A DNA stretch of 64,000 nt from assembly GCA_964017235.1 (NCBI GenBank), contig OZ024936.1, positions 49,031,028 through 49,095,027 on the forward strand, given 5' to 3'. Positions 1-11,290 of the stretch are shown piece after piece. A model generated the notes under the pieces. The model saw only the letters and a program-made list of their open reading frames with translations, was not told where the DNA came from and ran no database searches. Each line of letters begins with the position of its first letter. Positions within the stretch are counted from its first letter, which is position 1. The DNA comes from Sabellastarte sp. h YS-2021 (Eukaryota; Annelida; Polychaeta; Sabellida; Sabellidae). The translations under genes and the position numbers were made by a program.

Positions 1-29
1 TCATACTTAATCACTACAACAAAATTTCG

Positions 30-261
30 GGGGCCACATTGACCCAGTGGTAACACACTCCCCTCCCACCTCTGAGGTTGGCGGTTCAAATCCGAACCTT
101 ATGTGGGAGTGTTGGCAGTTGTTCACTGATGGTTGGCAGTTTACAGTACAGAGCCTTTACCAACTGTATGTACTGGTTTCCTCTGGCCACAAAACTACCT
201 GTCATTATGTGACCTGTACGGTGATGAAAGCCACATAAAACTCAAAATAATAAAGAATAAA
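30..261 (+). mobile_element. tRNA-derived SINE, family A, old copy
   Basis: The head has a B-box-like stretch (ggttcaaatcc) and the tail ends in an A-rich AAT/AAA run. The body shares blocks such as ggcagtttacagtacag and tgtactggtttcctctg with the other family A copies. It is flanked by 19-base direct repeats at 11-29 and 262-280 that differ at two sites, so it is an old retroposition event. Confidence 0.85.
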
Positions 262-353
262 TCATTACAGCAAAATTTCGAATTGAACCAAAAAAAAATA
301 TATGTGTACTCGTAATATCAATGAAACTTTGTTCCCAACTAGTGTCACAGGAT

Positions 354-377
354 CCCCCCCCCCCCCCCCCCCCCCCC
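354..377. repeat. Poly-C run of 24 bases
   Basis: An uninterrupted C homopolymer. No gene is seen between the SINE and the retroelement that starts near 481. Confidence 0.9.
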
Positions 378-480
378 ACCAATTACTATACCGTATCAAG
401 TTGTAATAAATATTTTAATAATAATTATGTGAGCTACAAATATGCTTCATGCTTCATTAGATTAGGCCCTTTTACGACGC

Positions 481-630
481 CAGTTTCTAGAGGTCGTAGG
501 TCAGATTAAAGCCACAAGGTCAGAATAATGTAAGCTGCTAAGTGTTTGGGCATATTTTATTTTACATGTTAGTATATGTTTAAAATATAAAGTTTGCAGA
601 TTTTATGGATGAAATCTGAAAAACCACCAA
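481..630 (-). repeat. Split direct repeat B2 (3' end of the Ngaro-like element)
   Basis: Identical to B1 over 150 bases. The 188 bases between it and A2 (631-818) match nothing else in the window. Confidence 0.9.
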
Positions 631-818
631 TCACAATATGCTCTCTGATAAAATGAATACAACTCGTGTAAAAGAACCTGATATCACATAAAATAATAAA
701 AACTGTTACAACTAGTGAACATAAAAGAATTAATTTTTTGGCAACTAGTACCCAAACCCATGTACCCCATCATAATACAATCGTTTAGCCTGCTGGACGT
801 GGGGGTGGGACTGGAGGG

Positions 819-1015
819 CTATTTTTAACTTCTATCTATAACCTTGTATGTCCTTCGATTGCAGAATCTAATATGATGGACCCTATCGTTTCAAACGCTT
901 AATGAAGCGTGAAGTGCTATTGGTGGAGAACTACGAACCAGAACAGCAATAGTAAATTCTATTAAGGTCGACCATAAACTGACTGGACAGGCCCCTATGC
1001 AGGCCGTGTCGTACA
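819..1015 (-). repeat. Split direct repeat A2
   Basis: A 197-base sequence nearly identical to A1 at 6174-6375. It abuts B1 without a gap. Confidence 0.9.
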
Positions 1016-1165
1016 CAGTTTCTAGAGGTCGTAGGTCAGATTAAAGCCACAAGGTCAGAATAATGTAAGCTGCTAAGTGTTTGGGCATATTTTATTTTAC
1101 ATGTTAGTATATGTTTAAAATATAAAGTTTGCAGATTTTATGGATGAAATCTGAAAAACCACCAA
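1016..1165 (-). repeat. Split direct repeat B1
   Basis: A 150-base sequence identical to 481-630. It directly follows the recombinase frame and abuts A2. Confidence 0.9.
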
Positions 1166-1178
1166 GCGCCAATCCGAG

Positions 1179-2129
1179 CTAAGATGAAATGACCTTGGCA
1201 AAGGTGAGAGGGATAATGGAGGGAGCCACAGATGCGTTTTGCAAATACTGCCATACCGCCGAGCTCCGCCATAACCCGTGGGCCATAATGTGTTGGAGCT
1301 GAACATTATTATCAAATGCCATGGTAGCTCCAGATCTTCTGAAGGAATGAAACCCATGCCCTCTAATAGGAATGTGTAAATGGGTAAGGACGGTTTTCAG
1401 TGCCGCTCTGATGGTGGTATCTATAACCACGGTATAAGGAGAATTTTTGTGAACGAATAAGGGAGCTTGAGGATGGAGGGGTCTAGACTCAATCAATTCC
1501 TTGATAGCCCTGACAGGACATAGTCGGGGATTTTTAAGGTTTGGAATCTGAACAAAGTGATGGGCTGATCGATCTTGCAAGGTTTTTGTCCATTTCAACA
1601 GAATATGGGCCCCTGGATGAAGGAACAATACGTCCTGACGGAGAATGTGGCGGTATGGATCAAAAGCCGCCTTGGAATGGGGGGCAATGTTTGACATGCG
1701 CAGAAATGCAAAGAAGGCTATTAAAAAGGCAGCTCTGAAGAGGGGGGGGTCTGAGAGAATGTCGCAAGCCGCCGAAATAGAATGCATCATATTAATATCG
1801 AACACACCTCTGACTGTTGGGGAATAAGTGAAGTTAATTTTTATACTCCTAAGATACGCCCCCACCAGGGGGCTCTCTAAAGGGGCTATGTCCCAGTGAT
1901 AATTTTTTGCCATGAATCTTAAAGATGACATGTAATTTAACATCACCTTATAAGAAATCTGATTGATGAACAGATATTCAAGAAAAGTAATGATGGAGTG
2001 AATTGTGAATTCCAAGGGTAAATCCATAAATAACACAAATGCCAGGTAAGTGGAGAAGTGGACTCTATGAGAAGCCCTGGTGGATGGTCTGTATGCTATC
2101 CTGATTCTGTGAATTGCTGCTTCTGCCAA
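1179..2129 (-). CDS. Tyrosine recombinase of the Ngaro-like element
   Basis: A 316-residue frame, last of three, starting 36 bases after the RT frame. The catalytic block HGFHSFRRSGAT (HxxR), followed by the HGLW box and a Tyr in VWQYL, is the signature of phage-integrase-type recombinases. The fold-defining first Arg probably lies in FLRMSN near residue 143. In this order of elements the enzyme inserts a circular DNA copy and leaves no target-site duplication, which fits the lack of a clear duplication at the ends. Confidence 0.9.
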   Translation of the reverse strand: MAEAAIHRIRIAYRPSTRASHRVHFSTYLAFVLFMDLPLEFTIHSIITFLEYLFINQISYKVMLNYMSSLRFMAKNYHWDIAPLESPLVGAYLRSIKINFTYSPTVRGVFDINMMHSISAACDILSDPPLFRAAFLIAFFAFLRMSNIAPHSKAAFDPYRHILRQDVLFLHPGAHILLKWTKTLQDRSAHHFVQIPNLKNPRLCPVRAIKELIESRPLHPQAPLFVHKNSPYTVVIDTTIRAALKTVLTHLHIPIRGHGFHSFRRSGATMAFDNNVQLQHIMAHGLWRSSAVWQYLQNASVAPSIIPLTFAKVISS

Positions 2130-2164
2130 GGCATTGGAAGGAGCTCCCAGATTTCGATCTACAA

Positions 2165-4786
2165 TTATATATGCAAGGTCAAGTCAAAATAAGAGTGGAA
2201 AATCGGTTCCCAATGATAATTTTTGACTAAATGCTTCAATATATTTTCATCCACCAATTTATTAGAATGTATGCGAGATAAAGTATCAGCAATCCTATTT
2301 TCTTTACCAGCAACGTGTTCAATGATTAAATGAACATCATATATTGCTGTGTGAAGCCAAATATTCCTTATGCACAGTGCCAGAAAAGGATCCCTAGTCT
2401 TGCCATTTTTGACCACCTGGACAACGCTGTGATTGTCACAAAAAATTTTGACGCTTGAATGACGCCAGTGTTGACCCCAAACCCTCAAGGCCAACAAGAC
2501 ATTGAACATCTCCAGATGTACGATTGTTAGAACAAAGCCTGGTATCTCCCTCACTGGAGTCGCATATACACGATCTCTCCAGACTGCACCCAACCCAGTA
2601 AGAGATGCATCCAGGAATAGTGACTGGGTGTCGTCGACCGCGTTCTTTTCAATGAAGGTGATCCCATTGAATGAAGGGAGAAACTTAATAAACCAGTCTA
2701 TATCTGCGTGAAAGGCCTTGTTTAAATAAATTTTTTGTTTATGACTACCTTCCCTAAATGTGGCCAAAATCCTGTTAATAAACACTCGAGCCGGTTTCAC
2801 TATCTTCTGTATGTATAAAAGTTTCCCCATTAACGCCTGGAACTTGTTTTTAGACAGGTATTTTTGACCCCTGACCTTAACACACTCTGCATAAATATCC
2901 TGTAATTTTCCTTCGTTTATGGCCATTGTGTTACTATCAAGATCAATGTCAATGCCCAAATATGTGAGGCGTTTGGTGGGGGGGGTGAGCTTCGCAATAT
3001 TCAAGGGGAGGCCCAGCTCTTGCAACAGTGAACATAATTTATCAAAAGCTACGTCTGCTTTAATCTTAGGTAAAACTGCTACATAATCGTCTATGTAGCA
3101 GTGAAGATTACAATAATCTCTCATGAAGTAAGCTATGGAATCTGATAATAATTGGAACGAAGCTGTCCCGAAGATCCAGCCGAACGCGACCGACTTATCC
3201 AGATAAAAACTGCCCTCCCACTTAATCCCCAACTTAAGGGCATCGACTGGGTCTACAGGTAGATTCCTGAAGGCTCGGGCCACATCTATTTTAAACATAA
3301 CTGGGTCTTCCTTGATACTAACAATGTCTTTAACAAAGTCATCAATAGAAGGTAGTTTCAGTACTAAAGGAGTACCATCAAATTTTTCTTTAGTTACCTG
3401 ATCATTTAATGCATTACCCTGGGGGAATGAGAGGTCCATGATGACCCTTCTACTATCCCCATCCTTAGGGCGTGACATTAAAGGTGAACAGTGGAAGTCC
3501 TTGGAATCCACGCTATCAACAGGACCCAGCATGGCCCCCAAACTAATTTCTTTGTCCAAGTACTTCTGTATATCTTGTGGATACTGTCGAGCCGAAAAAT
3601 GATTGGATACCTCTTGGTTATGCAACCTATCTGGAGATATCAGGGACAGAGGGAAGCCAAATTTTATGTATTGAATTAATCTGTCATCTGGATAACCCTG
3701 CAATTGTCGCTCCCAAGCTGGGATATTCAGGCCTGATATCAAAGGAATTCTTGCCATGCGATAGTTAGGTAAGTTTGTATTCCTTATGATTTTTCCTATT
3801 CTTAAGCACTTATCTATAGAATCTATGGCTACAGGCAAACGATCCGGACCGATGAATCGAAAATCTGTACTGTCCAATGCCAGATGACCCACCTTCTTGG
3901 TTAGTATATTATAATCCGACAGATCGTGGTTGTTACGCGGATTAACCCGAACGCGCTCCCTAATACAAGTCCCCATCTTGTCCTCGACAATACCATCAGT
4001 CAATGGTTGTGATTCGACCTTTATACTTTCATCATCACTTTCTACATTAATATTTTCCATCTGATGTATAAGACCATCAATTACATACTGCATATATTTC
4101 GCATACGAGCAACCATGGCGCTCCCAAGCTATTTCTTCTCTCATATATTCCCAATAGGCTTGCTTTGCCTCCTGCTTCAAATCCTTTGTGATAAACTGGA
4201 ATTTTGAATTAGTTCGTATTAAAAAGTGACCCCTTCCTACGACTTCCATGTACTGTTCAATATCCCTGTGCAAAATTTGTAATCTTATATCTCCCTTTTC
4301 CTGAAACCACCAGAAGAAACCCTGGAGGTCAGATCCCTGTTCCCCATCTATATGCAATAGCTGCCGGTGGCGTTCGCCATGGTTACTCACAATGTGAAAC
4401 ACAGTGTATGGTATACTATCGAAGTTTACCATCTGATTCCCCCTCACTTTTGTTTGTTCTTCCCATGGCCCGTCCATGGAGATGGCAGCAAACGACAATT
4501 TCAATTCACCCCAGGCATTGAAAACCCGAAATTTTTTTAACTCTGGTGCCCGACCATCACTCCTGCCACCCCCCTGGACAGCCCCAGACAATATATCATG
4601 CTGTAAATATTTAGCATTGTTCATATTACCGTAATACATATTTTCACAACCATTATCATAAGCATTAGTATCATTTTTACACTCTTGCTTATTAACTAAA
4701 TGCATTCTGTTCATATAAACACCACTTAATTGTTCATTATTGTTATCTTCATTTAATTTAACTTTATTGTCTGTAACTTTATACAC
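2165..4786 (-). CDS. Reverse transcriptase-RNase H of the Ngaro-like element
   Basis: An 873-residue frame. About 400 residues of N-terminal sequence without a recognised domain precede the reverse transcriptase. The RT palm is marked by FKIDVARAFRNLPVDP and the active-site box YIDDYVAVLP. RNase H follows, with its acidic residues in LFLDASLTGLGAVW, HLEMFNVLLAL and FCDNHSVVQVV and the closing block NRIADTLSR. The frame ends shortly after RNase H, leaving no room for the methyltransferase of DIRS1 and PAT elements. The protein would copy element RNA to DNA. Confidence 0.9.
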   Translation of the reverse strand: MYKVTDNKVKLNEDNNNEQLSGVYMNRMHLVNKQECKNDTNAYDNGCENMYYGNMNNAKYLQHDILSGAVQGGGRSDGRAPELKKFRVFNAWGELKLSFAAISMDGPWEEQTKVRGNQMVNFDSIPYTVFHIVSNHGERHRQLLHIDGEQGSDLQGFFWWFQEKGDIRLQILHRDIEQYMEVVGRGHFLIRTNSKFQFITKDLKQEAKQAYWEYMREEIAWERHGCSYAKYMQYVIDGLIHQMENINVESDDESIKVESQPLTDGIVEDKMGTCIRERVRVNPRNNHDLSDYNILTKKVGHLALDSTDFRFIGPDRLPVAIDSIDKCLRIGKIIRNTNLPNYRMARIPLISGLNIPAWERQLQGYPDDRLIQYIKFGFPLSLISPDRLHNQEVSNHFSARQYPQDIQKYLDKEISLGAMLGPVDSVDSKDFHCSPLMSRPKDGDSRRVIMDLSFPQGNALNDQVTKEKFDGTPLVLKLPSIDDFVKDIVSIKEDPVMFKIDVARAFRNLPVDPVDALKLGIKWEGSFYLDKSVAFGWIFGTASFQLLSDSIAYFMRDYCNLHCYIDDYVAVLPKIKADVAFDKLCSLLQELGLPLNIAKLTPPTKRLTYLGIDIDLDSNTMAINEGKLQDIYAECVKVRGQKYLSKNKFQALMGKLLYIQKIVKPARVFINRILATFREGSHKQKIYLNKAFHADIDWFIKFLPSFNGITFIEKNAVDDTQSLFLDASLTGLGAVWRDRVYATPVREIPGFVLTIVHLEMFNVLLALRVWGQHWRHSSVKIFCDNHSVVQVVKNGKTRDPFLALCIRNIWLHTAIYDVHLIIEHVAGKENRIADTLSRIHSNKLVDENILKHLVKNYHWEPIFHSYFDLTLHI

Positions 4787-4834
4787 ATAGCTCTGTTTTG
4801 TCCTTGCAGGTTGTCCAGGTGATCCTGCTGGCTC

Positions 4835-6112
4835 CTACCTTGCTGACACTGCCTTGACCTCTTGTGATCTGACGTTCACACGAAAACTACATTTAAATTC
4901 TGGATGTGATGAAGTACGACCTTGCTTGGAACACAAGGAACAGATATGTCTGTAGATACCGTGGTTACCTTCATTGCTGCACGATCCCTCATTGTAAAAT
5001 TTGCAGATACGACTCTTCTGTCCGAAGGAAGACACATTCTGACTATTAATGACTGCAATTTGAGAGGAACTGACACGATTCAGGGCCCATTGTGTGGTAT
5101 CATGCCATTGAAGCCTACCTTCCTCAACCTCCGTCATTGAGACAGCCCAGGCGGCCCTCACGGCTGGCCACGGCAAGGCTACGGAATCGTTCAGTGCCAA
5201 CATCATCTGCCTGAGAACATGTCGCAGTAAGGTGTTATCGTCGATTTGCAAAGCATTATTGAGCTGACCTACCGCCCACTGTTGCAGGTTCATCTCATCA
5301 AACGCCGGTTTCTTGCTGTTTGAAGAGGACACAAACCCCTCATTGGGCCACCTCACCTCAGGTCTACCCACTGGCATATCTGTTGTATTATATCTACCAG
5401 ATTTTTTTCTATGTAGAAAGCCCTTACCTTGCAGAACATCATGGTGTGATTGTGTTTCAAACTGGGCCAGAAGGTCAGAAACCGTGGACGCCACGTGAGA
5501 CATTGCCCTCAACCGCTCCAAACTGGGGACAATCGCGTCCTTGTCGTAGCCTCGCCTCTGCTCCTGCTCTGCTGGTGGCTTATAATTCCCAGGATGTCTA
5601 CTGTCCCGTGACTGAGGATGCAGTGAAGTTGGTGCTGGCATTTCTTCCCTGGCTGGCCACTTATAAGCATTAAGTAGGCTCGCATGAGGAGTGAGATCTC
5701 CCAACTTCTGAGCGCCGGGCGATGTGACCTTGGTCTGTGGTAATTTGAAGGTCACATTGTCCCCAGGTCCCGACTGAGGTGATGATGCTGGGGTTGAGGT
5801 GATAGTATTGTTCCGCTCCAGTCTTTCCAACCGCTTCATAACTTCCGAGTTTGACTGCTCCAGCCGGGCCAACACACTCAGTACTGTGTGATCTACAGAA
5901 GTTGACGACGCTGCTACAGTATGGGGCGGACTTGCTACAGAAGCTAACATGGATTGACTATCGTCATTAAGGTACGAACCGTCTTTGTTAATCACCAAGT
6001 CCTTACTCTTGTCCTTCTTCGCAGCCCCATTCTTCTTATTCTTGCCTGGTACAGGAGTTGCCTTCTTTTTCTTAGTCGTAGTTAATGGTGACTTCTTACT
6101 AGAAGCAGGCAT
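4835..6112 (-). CDS. Gag-like protein of the Ngaro-like element
   Basis: A 425-residue frame, first of three. Its N-terminus is rich in Lys, Ser and Thr (low complexity, about residues 1-75). A short coiled-coil-like stretch (LARLEQSNSEVMKRLERLE) follows near residue 85. The C-terminus has a Cys/His cluster starting CKFYNEGSC, with further His and Cys pairs, of the type seen at the end of Gag in DIRS-order elements. It presumably packages element RNA. The next frame starts about 50 bases downstream. Confidence 0.75.
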   Translation of the reverse strand: MPASSKKSPLTTTKKKKATPVPGKNKKNGAAKKDKSKDLVINKDGSYLNDDSQSMLASVASPPHTVAASSTSVDHTVLSVLARLEQSNSEVMKRLERLERNNTITSTPASSPQSGPGDNVTFKLPQTKVTSPGAQKLGDLTPHASLLNAYKWPAREEMPAPTSLHPQSRDSRHPGNYKPPAEQEQRRGYDKDAIVPSLERLRAMSHVASTVSDLLAQFETQSHHDVLQGKGFLHRKKSGRYNTTDMPVGRPEVRWPNEGFVSSSNSKKPAFDEMNLQQWAVGQLNNALQIDDNTLLRHVLRQMMLALNDSVALPWPAVRAAWAVSMTEVEEGRLQWHDTTQWALNRVSSSQIAVINSQNVSSFGQKSRICKFYNEGSCSNEGNHGIYRHICSLCSKQGRTSSHPEFKCSFRVNVRSQEVKAVSAR

Positions 6113-6173
6113 TCTTTTGATTTAAAACCAACTAAAACAACTAAAACCATAAAATAATTCGATTTTTCATTCA

Positions 6174-6375
6174 CTATTTTTAACTTCTATCTATAACCTT
6201 GTATGTCCTTCGATTGCAGAATCCAATATGATGGACCCTATCGTTTCAAACGCTTAATGAAGCGTGAAGTGACCTGCTATTGGTGGAGAACTACGAACCA
6301 GAACAGCAATAGTAAATTCTATTAAGGTCGACCATAAACTGACTGGACAGGCTCCTATGCAGGCCGTGTCGTACA
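6174..6375 (-). repeat. Split direct repeat A1 (5' end of the Ngaro-like element)
   Basis: This 202-base repeat matches 819-1015 in direct orientation and marks the upstream end of the element on the - strand. Confidence 0.85.
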
Positions 6376-6627
6376 ACGCTTCTGACCATTTTTGTTGCAT
6401 TAAAATCTATGCAGAAACGGTGGGAAAATCTCAAGTTAAAAATTGAAGATTTCGTACTCACAGGTGCACTATAAGTATGGAGGCATTTCAAAGTTTGTTT
6501 TTTTTTGTTGGCATTCTTTTGGTAAATATTTAGTTATTATAGTAATTATTGAAGTGAGGGATAATAAAAGTAAATCATCATTTACAAATATAGGGAGAAA
6601 ATGTTATACTCATCAGTGCTAAAAAAA

Positions 6628-6724
6628 CATATGTCACGAATCACGATAACAATATAAATATATATTTTTATTCATGAAGAAGAATAAAAATATATATTTA
6701 TCTTGTTATTTTGATTCATGACAT
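6628..6724. repeat. Long AT-rich hairpin
   Basis: Two imperfect arms of about 45 bases, rich in AATATATATTT and ending in catatgtcac and gattcatgacatg, face each other across a short loop. It could be a small foldback transposon or a palindrome. The rest of 6376-7068 shows no gene. Confidence 0.7.
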
Positions 6725-7068
6725 GTTTTTTTTCTCCGGGAGGCGGGGTGGGATGGTTGGCTTCTGGAAGTTCTGTTATTGTTAACAATCAGTGTCATGA
6801 TTCCTGGTGAAGCTTCCATTCCATGCTTAACTTCAATACAAATGTATAACATTTTTGAGTTAGTTACCAGGGTCAGCCTTGGCCACCTTGTTGTTTCAGT
6901 CATTAGTGGGGTTAGTTAACATATTTGGTTAACAGGCAAGGACTAAATCATTAAGACTGCAAGAAACTGTGGTTCGATTCCACACTGGTGAAAAGTGGAG
7001 TTATACTTAGTTATTTGGTTGATTATCGCCCAAGAATAAAATGCTTCATATTAACACCTCTTAATATA

Positions 7069-7282
7069 TTTATTTTTTTATTTGGGGTTTTACGTTGGTT
7101 TTACGTTGCTTTCAACACTGTACAGGTCATATCACGACAGGTACTTAGAAGGGCAGAGGAAACCAGTACATACAGTTGGTCAAGGTTTTGTACTGTAAAC
7201 AACCGACTGAGGGCAAGCAGCTACCAGCTTTCCCACTTGAGGTAGGGCCGGGAACAGAACCCCAATCTCAGGGGTGGGAAAG
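7069..7282 (-). mobile_element. tRNA-derived SINE, family A, 5'-truncated
   Basis: The reverse-strand copy starts with the family tail (tatttggggttttacg) and runs to the reversed B-box region, then stops before the A box. Ten-base direct repeats tcttaatata at 7059-7068 and 7283-7292 flank it. A few bases are duplicated near the tail (ttttacgttggttttacg). Confidence 0.85.
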
Positions 7283-7292
7283 TCTTAATATA

Positions 7293-9202
7293 AGAATGTT
7301 AAATAAATACACTGTTATAATGAAAAAAATGGGAAATATTAAACATTCTTGGATTTCTAGCCAAGAGTTTATATTAAGAGAGTTGAGGAGTTTTTGTAAT
7401 ATGTTAGAATGAAATACCAGGGGCTATTAAAATCCTTGTGTATAAAGTTAAAGTTTGCAAAAGTAAAAAATAATAATAACATAAAATAATAGTGATAAAA
7501 ACAGAAATACTAAAAATTAGAAAAGAATATAATAATATAATCATTATTTATTGTAAAAATTAGAATATGTAGGATACTGCAATGGCTACAGAATTAGATT
7601 GCCAAGGCGGCCTTTTGCAAGAAAATACTGATTTAGGGGAAAATGTCACCCAAGAGAGACCTTGTCAACTCACTTATGATTAATGAGCCATTCTCACAGT
7701 TCCAGCTCCTATTGCAATGCTACTTCAGGACCTTGTCCTTATGATACTGAAAAGAGACCTTGTATCTTGGTAGGGTACCTTCAAAAATGAGACACCCTTA
7801 CTTTAGTACTTCAGTTATGGCAGCCTTAGCTGTATTGTGTTGTGAACTACAAGTCTAATGTATTCATATGTATTATTATAGTCTAAGAATAGAATCATAT
7901 TTCCCAGTGTGTAGTGTTAATAATACATAGCTTATGGCTCAGTTGGGGCACTGTAATATATTACAAACTTTAAAAGTACTTACTTCTACCTTTGACAGGA
8001 TCTAAGGCGCAAAATCCAAAATCTAGTTAAATAATAGTTAATCCAGTAACGTAATCTGTTCATATATATGAAGACACAGAGACGTAGGGGAGGTAGGGTT
8101 TTTTTTGCAAACAGGTAAGTTTTGAACGTGTTTTTGTTTGAGACGCAGAGAGGTAGGGGTTTTTTGCGAACAGGTAAGTTTTGAACTTATTTTTGTTTGA
8201 GGCAACGAGGGGAAATTGTATATGGTACCAGATATTTTATTCTAAATTCTAGGTAGCGCCAAATGCAAAACTGAGGCCAAAATGTTTAATTTGATTTGTG
8301 AACATGTTTGTAAAAATTTGCATTTAGAACAAGTAATTCCCGTCAGGGTGGCATTGCCTCGTGTGGCAGGAGCAACTGCTGAGAGACTAGGGAGATCCTA
8401 AAAGGTAAGAGTCTATTTGGTACTACTCAATCATCTGTGTCCATTGTATAATAATAGTGTTTAATCATTTTCCATAAGTCCAAGCCCAAGACCAGCCCAA
8501 AATAATGAAGTTTGGTTTGGCCTTTGTATACATGTTTCTTTATTCAAAAATTTTATGCTTCTATTTTTACAGCTAAGGTATTTTCGTGTGAGGTAATATA
8601 CATGGTTATTGTATGGCCCAGCTGATTTCATCATACATTTTTACCAATAGGGACCAGGTTACTATAACACAATTTTTGAGTATGTTGGAATCAAATAACT
8701 TTCAAATATCACAGAACAGACCTCAGAGACCCATCGGGCACTGATGATGCCAGACTGTGTATTTTGTAGACTTTTATTGTATCTTCTGTATTTAATTTTC
8801 CCATAGCATATTTGTCTCTAGAAATCACCCTGCACTTACACCCCAAGGTACAGTTTAAAAAACTTGAAGTGGAGCTCTGATCAATTCTGTGGACAGATAA
8901 TTATTTTGAATTATCAAGATGATAAACCTGTAAATCGATAATTTTCTGAAATTATCGAGATAACATTAGTGAAAATGTAATTATAAAAAAAACAGCTTCA
9001 GAAAGACTGTACTACCGCTCCGTAATAAATTCACACTCGAGGTATTGATCGAGTCATGATTGGGGTGGAGACTGAAAATAAACTGAACAAACTACTATGC
9101 CTGCGCTAAGCTTTCATACAAGTATCTTCTTCATACCGCATGTACAGAAAAACATGTGTAAAACCTTGCCTGTTTTGGCAAAATGAACTTACAGAATAGG
9201 AC
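7293..9202. other. Non-coding stretch
   Basis: AT-rich sequence without a supported exon. It holds a two-copy 61-base tandem duplication (8079-8198) and nothing else recognised. Confidence 0.6.
8079..8198. repeat. Tandem duplication, 2 x about 61 bases
   Basis: Each copy starts with gagacg, contains a T run, and shares caggtaagttttgaac. The second copy is slightly diverged. Confidence 0.8.
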
Positions 9203-10036
9203 GGAAGCTCTGAGCTGCCAAAATTTAGTTTATATTAAGTCTAATATATGACTTCGTATTTCCTATATACGACTTAACAACTTATATATTCGACTTACTA
9301 TCTTGTATATACTCATTAGTATCTTGTATATATGATTTATTAACTCATATATACGACTTAGTATCTCGAATATTCGACTTTTTAACTTGTATATACAACT
9401 TACTATCTTGTATATACAACTTAGTATCTTGTATATTTGACTTAATATCTCATATGTACCACTTAATAACTCATATTTGTGACTTACTAACTTGTATATA
9501 CGACTTAGTATCTCGTATTTATGACTTAGTATCTCTCATATACGACTTAGTAACTTGAATATTTCTCTTGTTAATTCACATATACAACAAAGCTTGTCAT
9601 ACATATGACTAAAGAACTTGTACATTCCACCTATTCAGTCAAATCTTCGACTTACTGTCTTGTATATGCCAGTTGTCATAAAACAAAAGAAAATGAATAG
9701 CCCATGAAGTTAAATGGCTTGTTTGACATCAATGATATGTTCTGTGAGTAAGATTTAGTTATTCATATAACTCAATGGAAATGTTAAACTAAGTGGTATA
9801 AACGAGATACTAAGTCATATATATGAGTTATTAAATCATATATACAAGACAGTAAGTCGTATATGAGAGTTATTAAGTTGTATATACAAGATACTAAGTT
9901 GTATATACAAGATACTAGGTGGTATATACTAGATACTAAGTCATATATATGATACAAGATACTAAGTGGTATATACAAGATACTAAGTTGTATATTCGAC
10001 TTAATACAAAATACATTTTGGCAGCTCAGAGCTTCC
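9203..10036. mobile_element. Foldback DNA element with inverted minisatellite arms
   Basis: Perfect 22-base inverted ends (starting ggaagctctgagctgcc) lie at 9203-9224 and 10015-10036. Inside, 21-base units close to gacttagtatcttgtatata run forward at about 9236-9680 and in reverse complement at about 9784-10012, with a unique spacer of about 100 bases. No transposase is seen, so this is a non-autonomous element. Confidence 0.75.
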
Positions 10037-10290
10037 ATAGAATAATTCTACTGTCATAAGTTTGTTTACAGACCACCTCAATGTGATATGCTAAAGAGCA
10101 ACTCTCTGGAAGGTATAAAACTTATCATTTAAACATAGGATCACAACCAATCTTTTGAGTACCATAAGGCTGATATTCAAACTGTTACAACTTTCTTTAG
10201 GTGATTTGCCTAATCGTTTGGCTGTTAGGAGAAATGTTGTGCACTCTTCTGTTAAAATAGATTCCAGCAATCTTTGACCTGGAGTTGGGA

Positions 10291-11290
10291 CGAATCGGCC
10301 CTTTGCCAAATTGGATCTCGGAAAATCGCCCCCCCCCCCCCTAAAAAAGTCGGTCTTTGGCAAATCGGCCCCAGTTGAAAACTTTTATAAGTACACATTA
10401 TTTATAGAATTTATAGACCTGCACAAAGCATTTGACTAGATTGATAAAGATATTTTTAAGCATCATTAAAACTGAAAAATAGAGGATCCTTTTGAACAGA
10501 GACTGCCTGCCTTTGAAATGGTGTTGAATTATAATCTAGTCCACGTTAATATTGACTAAAGGGGGGATACTTCTCTATAATTATGTATAATGATGATAAC
10601 TTCTTATGACTCATTTGAATTAGTTTGATTAACACACATCAAAGATAACTGGATGCTGTGATCAATCAGTTTTAATCTATATGCTTTATATTCTTGTTTA
10701 TTTCAGAATTATTAAAATTGCAATTTTTTAAATGCACCGCCTGTGCAGGTAAGATATTAACTGTTGTGATCTTGTAAGAGCAATTTGCTTTTAATGTATG
10801 CTACTGCCTGATTAGTATCATGCTAATAATCAATCTGCTTAGACATGAAACTGCTTTGTAACTGTTGTGATAATTTGGGAACAACTGACTTTAATTCATT
10901 AATATTTGTGTAATATTTGTATAAGTTTTTTTGATTAATATTTGTGTAATATTTATTTAGGACTGAGCTGAATATTTTTAATGTTCATATTTTAATTTAT
11001 GATGATGAATTTCATTTATGAATTAAAACTTAAAAGAATAAGGAATATTTCTTTACTCTTTTGATAGTTTAAACACTACGTTTGTGGTAATGTAAACAAT
11101 AAATTAAGGCATTGCTTTCCCTGAATATTTACACAGATTTATATGCATTTAATATCTAGGGGCCAATTTGACCAGGTTAAAATTTCCAGCTGCCGATTTG
11201 TTATTGTTATTTCCAACGGAGTCGGCTTGACCAGGATACTTTTTTCTAGGGTCTGATTTGATGGGGGCCTATTTGGTAAAGGGCAGAATA
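10291..11290. mobile_element. Probable old non-autonomous DNA transposon
   Basis: The outer ends carry diverged inverted sequence built on repeats of caaatcggcccc and ggggccaatttgacc, with a C run at 10330-10341. No coding capacity is seen. The borders are approximate and the inverted match is loose. Confidence 0.45.

Larger units (their letters stand above)
481..6375 (-). mobile_element. Ngaro-like (DIRS order) tyrosine-recombinase retroelement, whole-looking
   Basis: Three long frames run on the - strand in the order gag-like, RT/RNase H, tyrosine recombinase. They are flanked by split direct repeats rather than LTRs: A1 (6174-6375), then after the frames B1 (1016-1165), A2 (819-1015) and B2 (481-630). 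B1 and B2 are identical over 150 bases, and A1 and A2 differ at only about three places, so the insertion is young. Split repeats, a recombinase in place of an integrase, and no methyltransferase after RNase H point to the Ngaro group rather than DIRS1 or PAT. No SGNH hydrolase frame is seen in this copy, although many Ngaro elements have one. A 188-base stretch separates A2 from B2, which is longer than the textbook layout. The element looks whole. Confidence 0.85.

Noticed and set aside
5313-5673. Forward-strand frames opposite the gag-like gene
   Set aside because: Antisense shadows of a well-supported reverse-strand frame, with no domain.
9236-10012. Direct repeats considered as a CRISPR array
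   Set aside because: Units are contiguous without unique spacers, and the sequence is eukaryotic.
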